From: Actinomycetota bacterium
GTDB lineage: Bacteria; Actinomycetota; Thermoleophilia; Solirubrobacterales; 70-9
DNA length: 64,000 nucleotides
NCBI GenBank assembly: GCA_018268675.1
Contig: JAFDWB010000084.1
Coordinates: 248,001 to 312,000, forward strand
Direction of reading: 5' to 3'
The notes under the pieces were generated by a model that worked only from the letters and a program-made list of their open reading frames with translations, was not told the origin of the DNA and did no database searches. Position 1 is the first letter of the stretch. Each line of letters begins with the position of its first letter. The position numbers and the translations under genes are program-made. Below are positions 60,494 to 64,000 of this stretch, piece by piece.

Positions 60494-61150
60494 ACTATTG
60501 CCGAGGGCGCCGCGGCCCAGCGGGCTCTCCGGCGCCTCGTCCGGATCGACCCGGCAGATCGAGTACCAGTGGAGCAGCGCCAGCTGGTGCGCGGCCTCGT
60601 CGATCTGCTCCGGCCCGGCGGCGACATCGAAGGAGGAGAGGACCGACTCGATCATCGCGTAGGCGGCCCGCACCCCGAACTCGAGGTCGATGTCCTCGCG
60701 GATCAGCCCGGCCGCGTCGTCGGCAGCGTGGACGGCGAGGATCCAGCCGAGCATCGCGTCGTCGGCGGCCCGGTTCGCCTGGTCCCAGCCGCTGCCGCGC
60801 GAGTTGCGGGCGACCGCGACCAGCGGCCGCAGGTCGGCGTTCTCGACCCGCCAGGCGAGCGCCTCGCGGACCATCTCCTGGATCAGGTCGAAAGAGGTCT
60901 GCCCCGGCCGCGCGTTGGCGCGCAATCGTTGCGCGATCCGCGCGTACCCGGTCATGTAGTCGGCGATGATCGCGGCGAGGATGTCCTGCTTGTCGTCGAA
61001 GTTGTTGTAGATCGTCGCGCGCACCACGCCCGCCGCCTTGGCGATGTCGCCGACCGACACCTCGGCGTAGCCGCGCCGGACGAACAGCTTGCGGCTCGCC
61101 TCGAGGATCTTGGTGCGGGCTTTCGGCTGGCCCCTGCGCGGCCGGGTCAA
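60491..61150 (-). CDS. TetR-family transcriptional regulator
   Basis: 219 aa. HTH region ARTKILEASRKLFVRRGYAEVSVGDIAKAAGVVRATIYNNFDDKQDILAAII (in parts), then a ligand domain. TTG 61150 is the only start that gives a complete HTH. It is directly upstream of the aminotransferase gene, with operator-like dyads between them. Confidence 0.9.
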   Translation of the reverse strand: MTRPRRGQPKARTKILEASRKLFVRRGYAEVSVGDIAKAAGVVRATIYNNFDDKQDILAAIIADYMTGYARIAQRLRANARPGQTSFDLIQEMVREALAWRVENADLRPLVAVARNSRGSGWDQANRAADDAMLGWILAVHAADDAAGLIREDIDLEFGVRAAYAMIESVLSSFDVAAGPEQIDEAAHQLALLHWYSICRVDPDEAPESPLGRGALGNS

Positions 61151-61231
61151 GCCGACCCGCCGTGCTCGCTGTTGCGCTGCCGCGTCACCTGGGCGAGGTT
61201 AGTCGCAATTCAGACGGATTCCGCACATCGC

Positions 61232-62014
61232 TCAGCCGACCTCTTCGGGCAGCTCGTACCAACGCTTGCGCTCGCCGATCCGGGCGCGCATCTTCCAGCC
61301 GCGGCTCTTCGGCGCCTCCTCGAGTCGCCCGCGCAGCCGCTCCAGTCGCGCCGCGACCAGCTCACCCCGCTCGAAGCCGGGCAGTCCCCGGGCGAACTCC
61401 TCCGCCCGCTCGGCCACCATGCCGAGCGTCCGCCAGAGCCCCCAGTCGGCACCGGCGAGATCGGCCAGGTAGGCGACGTCGACGCCGCTCTCGTCCTCGG
61501 CGAGGTCATGGTCGGCGAGGATCGCGCAGATGTCGACCAGGTCCTTCTCGTTGGTCTCCACCACCTGCAGCTTCATCAGCAGCAGGTCGGCCAGGGACAG
61601 GGTCCGGGCGCTGACCTCGAGCCGCGGCCGGAAGTCGATCCGGTGGCAGAGCTGCGCCTGGTCGACGAAAACGTCGAGCTGGCGCCCGTTGACCGGGTCC
61701 CAGAAGAAGAGCCGGCTCGAACCGTGGAGGGCGTTGAACTCGCGGTCGGGCTCGTACCCGAGCGACTCGAGCAGCGCCGCGCTCGCGTCCCGCCCGCCGC
61801 CGAGCGTGACCACGTCGATGTCTTTGTAGACGCGGGCCAGCGGGGGCGTCGCCGCCGCGGGGCAGCGCAGGGCGACGGCGACGCCGCCGGTCAGCCGCAG
61901 GGGGACACCCTGGGCCGCGGCGGCGTCGGCGACCCGCCCTCCCTCGCGGACGGGATCGGCTTGTGGCTGCTCACTCAGGTGGGATCTCCGCCGCCAGCTT
62001 GTCGACGTCGACAC
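61232..62014 (-). CDS. AbiEii/AbiGii-like nucleotidyltransferase
   Basis: About 260 aa. The nucleotidyltransferase core is visible as LTGGVAVALRCP followed by YKDIDVVTLGGGR (Asp-x-Asp) and ARTLSLADLLLMKLQVVETNEKDLVDICAI (in parts), which matches the AbiEii family. There is no AbiEi-type antitoxin gene nearby, so toxin activity is uncertain; family members also act as tRNA or other nucleotidyltransferases. The start is unsure: GTG 62014 lies inside the permease gene (44-bp overlap), and CTG 61978 is the other choice. Confidence 0.65.
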   Translation of the reverse strand: MSTSTSWRRRSHLSEQPQADPVREGGRVADAAAAQGVPLRLTGGVAVALRCPAAATPPLARVYKDIDVVTLGGGRDASAALLESLGYEPDREFNALHGSSRLFFWDPVNGRQLDVFVDQAQLCHRIDFRPRLEVSARTLSLADLLLMKLQVVETNEKDLVDICAILADHDLAEDESGVDVAYLADLAGADWGLWRTLGMVAERAEEFARGLPGFERGELVAARLERLRGRLEEAPKSRGWKMRARIGERKRWYELPEEVG

Positions 62015-63614
62015 CCTGGCGCAGACGGGCGAAACGGGCGATGAAGAAGGTCGCCAACGCGGCCGCGAGGATGATCGCGCAGTCACGGAAGAAGTGACTC
62101 TTTTCGATCCCAAGTTCGGGGTAGTGCATGTAGATGAAGAAGAGGCCGCCGAGCAGGAGGACGGTGAGCCCGCCCGCGAGCGCGACGATCGGCACCCCGG
62201 CCACCCTCCTCGTGGTCGCCGAGGCTTCCCACACCTCCGGCTTGCGGTAGGGCAACAACACCGCGGCGATCCCGATCAGGATCATCGTGATCAGCTGCAG
62301 CACCACCGCCTCATAGAGCACGCTGAGGAACCCGGAGCCGTTGGTGACCGCCCAGTAGAGGACGAGGATGCTGACGATCACGACCAGCCCGATCGCCCAG
62401 TTCGGGGCGTGGGTTTTCGGCGACACCCGGGCGAAGCGCGTGGGCAGCAGGCCGTCGAGCGCCCAGGCGAACACGGTGCGGACCGCGATCGTGATGTTCG
62501 GCAGCACCAACAGTGGATAGGCGACGGCGAAGGTGATGAAGAGCCACCACGCGAGCAGGGTGCTGCCACCCGCGATCGAGGTCAGGAACGTGTAGTAGGG
62601 AGGCGCTGCGAAGGGGTAGGCTTCGCTGCCGCCGAGGGCGTTCACCGCGACGAAGAATTCGTGGCCGAACTTCCAGAAGAAGACGATCGAGAGCAGCACC
62701 GCGATCCCGATGTGGATGAAGGAGGCGGTGCCCATGATCTTCATCTGCGTGGTGTCTTTGGCCCGCCTGATCTCACCCGAGATGTAGATCGAGAGCCAGC
62801 TGTAGATCGAGAGGCCGGCGATCGCGGCGAAGGTCGGCCAGGTGTTGTTGAGGCTGAAGGCGGGAGACGTGTCGATGCCTTCTTTCGCCGCCGCTTTGAT
62901 CAGCGCGTGGTAGGAGTCCGCTTCGCCGGTGATCGGGTTGGCGAACTGGTTGAAGCTGTTGACGAAGCCGCTCTGGGACTTGAACAGCAGGACGACGAAC
63001 ACGGTGAAGAGGCCGAGCATCATGATCACCCAGAGCGAGTTCATGATCCGCGTCGTCCAGCGCCAGCCGCCCGCCAGCAGGGCGGCGGAGATCAGGATCA
63101 CCACGGTGCCGATCCCGAACTGCCAGCCTTCCTTGGTGACCAGATCGTTCCCCGCCGTCACCAGTGAGTTGTGGCCGCTGACCAGCCCCACCGCGGTGAG
63201 CGAGGGGCCGAGCGCGACGGTGACGAAGGCGAAGGCGGTGAAGGCGATCGAGAGGACGACGCCCGAGACCCAGAAGAACGAGGAGATCAGCCCGATCACC
63301 GGGTGGGTGATCCGCCCGACCAACACATAGTCGCCGCCGCTGCGCGGGATCGCCGACGAGAACAGCCCGTAACAGACACACAGGACCAGGGCGACGCCGA
63401 AGGCCATCGCGAAGCCGAGCCAGATCGAGCCGCCGGGGTATACCCCGAGGACGAAGAACACCGAGACCGCGAGCAGGATCGCGGTCGGCTGGCCCGCCAT
63501 GTTGAAGACGAAGGTGGAGAACGGCGAGACTTCTCGCACCAGGCCGGTCGCTTTGCGGGCGAACATGCCCTGCGAGCTTGCGTGGGCCGCACCCTCTGCA
63601 CTCAGGTCACTCAT
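61971..63614 (-). CDS. APC-superfamily amino acid/polyamine permease
   Basis: 547 aa with about 12-14 membrane helices. The first helices carry FVFNMAGQPTAILLAVSVFF, then SSAIPRSGGDYVLVGR (the APC RSGGDYV motif) and ISGEIRRAKDTTQMKIMG. Longer than typical permeases (480-500), with a long central loop. It might import an amine for the aminotransferase. Confidence 0.88.
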   Translation of the reverse strand: MSDLSAEGAAHASSQGMFARKATGLVREVSPFSTFVFNMAGQPTAILLAVSVFFVLGVYPGGSIWLGFAMAFGVALVLCVCYGLFSSAIPRSGGDYVLVGRITHPVIGLISSFFWVSGVVLSIAFTAFAFVTVALGPSLTAVGLVSGHNSLVTAGNDLVTKEGWQFGIGTVVILISAALLAGGWRWTTRIMNSLWVIMMLGLFTVFVVLLFKSQSGFVNSFNQFANPITGEADSYHALIKAAAKEGIDTSPAFSLNNTWPTFAAIAGLSIYSWLSIYISGEIRRAKDTTQMKIMGTASFIHIGIAVLLSIVFFWKFGHEFFVAVNALGGSEAYPFAAPPYYTFLTSIAGGSTLLAWWLFITFAVAYPLLVLPNITIAVRTVFAWALDGLLPTRFARVSPKTHAPNWAIGLVVIVSILVLYWAVTNGSGFLSVLYEAVVLQLITMILIGIAAVLLPYRKPEVWEASATTRRVAGVPIVALAGGLTVLLLGGLFFIYMHYPELGIEKSHFFRDCAIILAAALATFFIARFARLRQGVDVDKLAAEIPPE

Positions 63615-63644
63615 TCACCGCTCCTCTCCGGACAGGAATCCGAT

Positions 63645-64000
63645 TCACCCCGACACCAGGTACTGATTGACGACGCGATCCGGCTCCAGGTGGATGAGGC
63701 AGCCGTCCAGGTGACCACTGCCGTAGTCGGAGCCGGGATTGATGGCGACGGTGCGCCCGATCTTGGTCACGCCCTTGCTCTCGTGGATGTGACCGTGAAG
63801 GCTGAGCAGGGGCTGGGTCTCCTCGATGATCTGGCGCACCGCCTTGCTGCCGGTGGCGATCTCGTGCGGGCGCCCGCCCTTGGTCACGTACCGCAGCTCC
63901 TCGTCCACCTCGAAGGCGGTGTCGAGGCTCGAGTCGTACGGCGGCACGTGGATGTTGAAGATCGCCCGCCCGGGGCTCTCCAGCTGGTCGGTCAGGACCT
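63645..64000 (-). CDS. metallophosphoesterase family protein, 5' part outside the window
   Basis: The minus-strand frame stays open to base 64000, giving the last 118 codons including stop. Motifs AIFNIHVPPYDSS, LLSLHGHIHES and GRTVAINPGSDYGSG are the C-terminal half of calcineurin-like phosphoesterases (GHxH metal site). The N-terminal D-x-H and GD-x2-D parts would lie beyond 64000. Confidence 0.85.
   Translation of the reverse strand, partial: VLTDQLESPGRAIFNIHVPPYDSSLDTAFEVDEELRYVTKGGRPHEIATGSKAVRQIIEETQPLLSLHGHIHESKGVTKIGRTVAINPGSDYGSGHLDGCLIHLEPDRVVNQYLVSG

Overview
The window is a 64-kb piece of a very GC-rich chromosome with tightly packed genes, many GTG/TTG starts and many ATGA/GTGA start-stop overlaps. 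Gene content (Rieske dioxygenase, hydantoinase A/B, BKACE, LLM flavin monooxygenases, QacA/EmrB-type exporters, one tRNA without an encoded CCA) fits a soil actinobacterium. Class Thermoleophilia (Solirubrobacterales and relatives) is my best guess, but it is an inference from gene style, not from a marker gene.

Region 1 (1-16.4 kb) is an aromatic-degradation island. A Rieske ring-hydroxylating dioxygenase (alpha and beta subunits plus an 80-residue companion), a BphB-type cis-dihydrodiol dehydrogenase, a two-domain extradiol dioxygenase, a DapA/NahE-superfamily aldolase and an aldehyde dehydrogenase line up as a naphthalene-like upper pathway. Around them lie BKACE, RidA, ornithine-cyclodeaminase-like and hydantoinase/oxoprolinase A/B genes and a Fe/Mn superoxide dismutase. 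A single polypeptide carrying GAF, histidine kinase, receiver and LuxR-type DNA-binding domains sits inside the island. Dyads of the form GCGGG-4N-CCCGC, mostly in pairs about 21-23 bp apart, lie upstream of every operon in the island. I propose they are its operators.

Region 2 (16.5-22.7 kb) has a small winged-helix-like gene behind a 30-bp perfect palindrome, a thioesterase and a frameshifted MobA-like gene. It then has a small integrative element (XRE regulator, winged-helix protein, replication-relaxation protein, large serine recombinase) whose integrase 3' end runs into tRNA-Asp(GTC).

Region 3 (22.7-36.4 kb) is mixed: two regulator/MFS exporter pairs with visible operators, FAH hydrolase, a secreted glycosidase-like protein, polysaccharide deacetylase, CFA synthase, MBL hydrolase, a short FtsH-like protease and small proteins. 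The 534-bp convergent gap at 33.3-33.8 kb holds six successive hairpins. One of them is a copy of a roughly 90-bp dispersed repeat found again at 58.9 kb.

Region 4 (36.3-53.6 kb) is an organosulfur-scavenging island of two operons on the minus strand. One runs from 46646 to 36342: MFS, peptide-type ABC importer, DszA/NtaA-like monooxygenase, SfnB-like and SsuD-like enzymes. The other runs from 52471 to 46731: DszA/NtaA-like and SsuD-like enzymes, FAD oxidoreductase, a fusion of a DHBP-synthase (RibB) domain lacking both metal ligands with a flavin reductase, and an orphan LuxR regulator. A divergent LysR gene follows. A TAAGTTGAYC-type motif occurs at both operon heads and beside the LysR gene.

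Region 5 (53.6-64 kb) has a solitary C5-cytosine methyltransferase with Vsr endonuclease, an M23-like secreted protein, a MarR/VOC pair, a TauE-family permease, a class III aminotransferase with its TetR regulator, an AbiEii-like nucleotidyltransferase, an APC permease and a truncated metallophosphoesterase. Long perfect hairpins punctuate several intergenic gaps. No rRNA or CRISPR array was seen.
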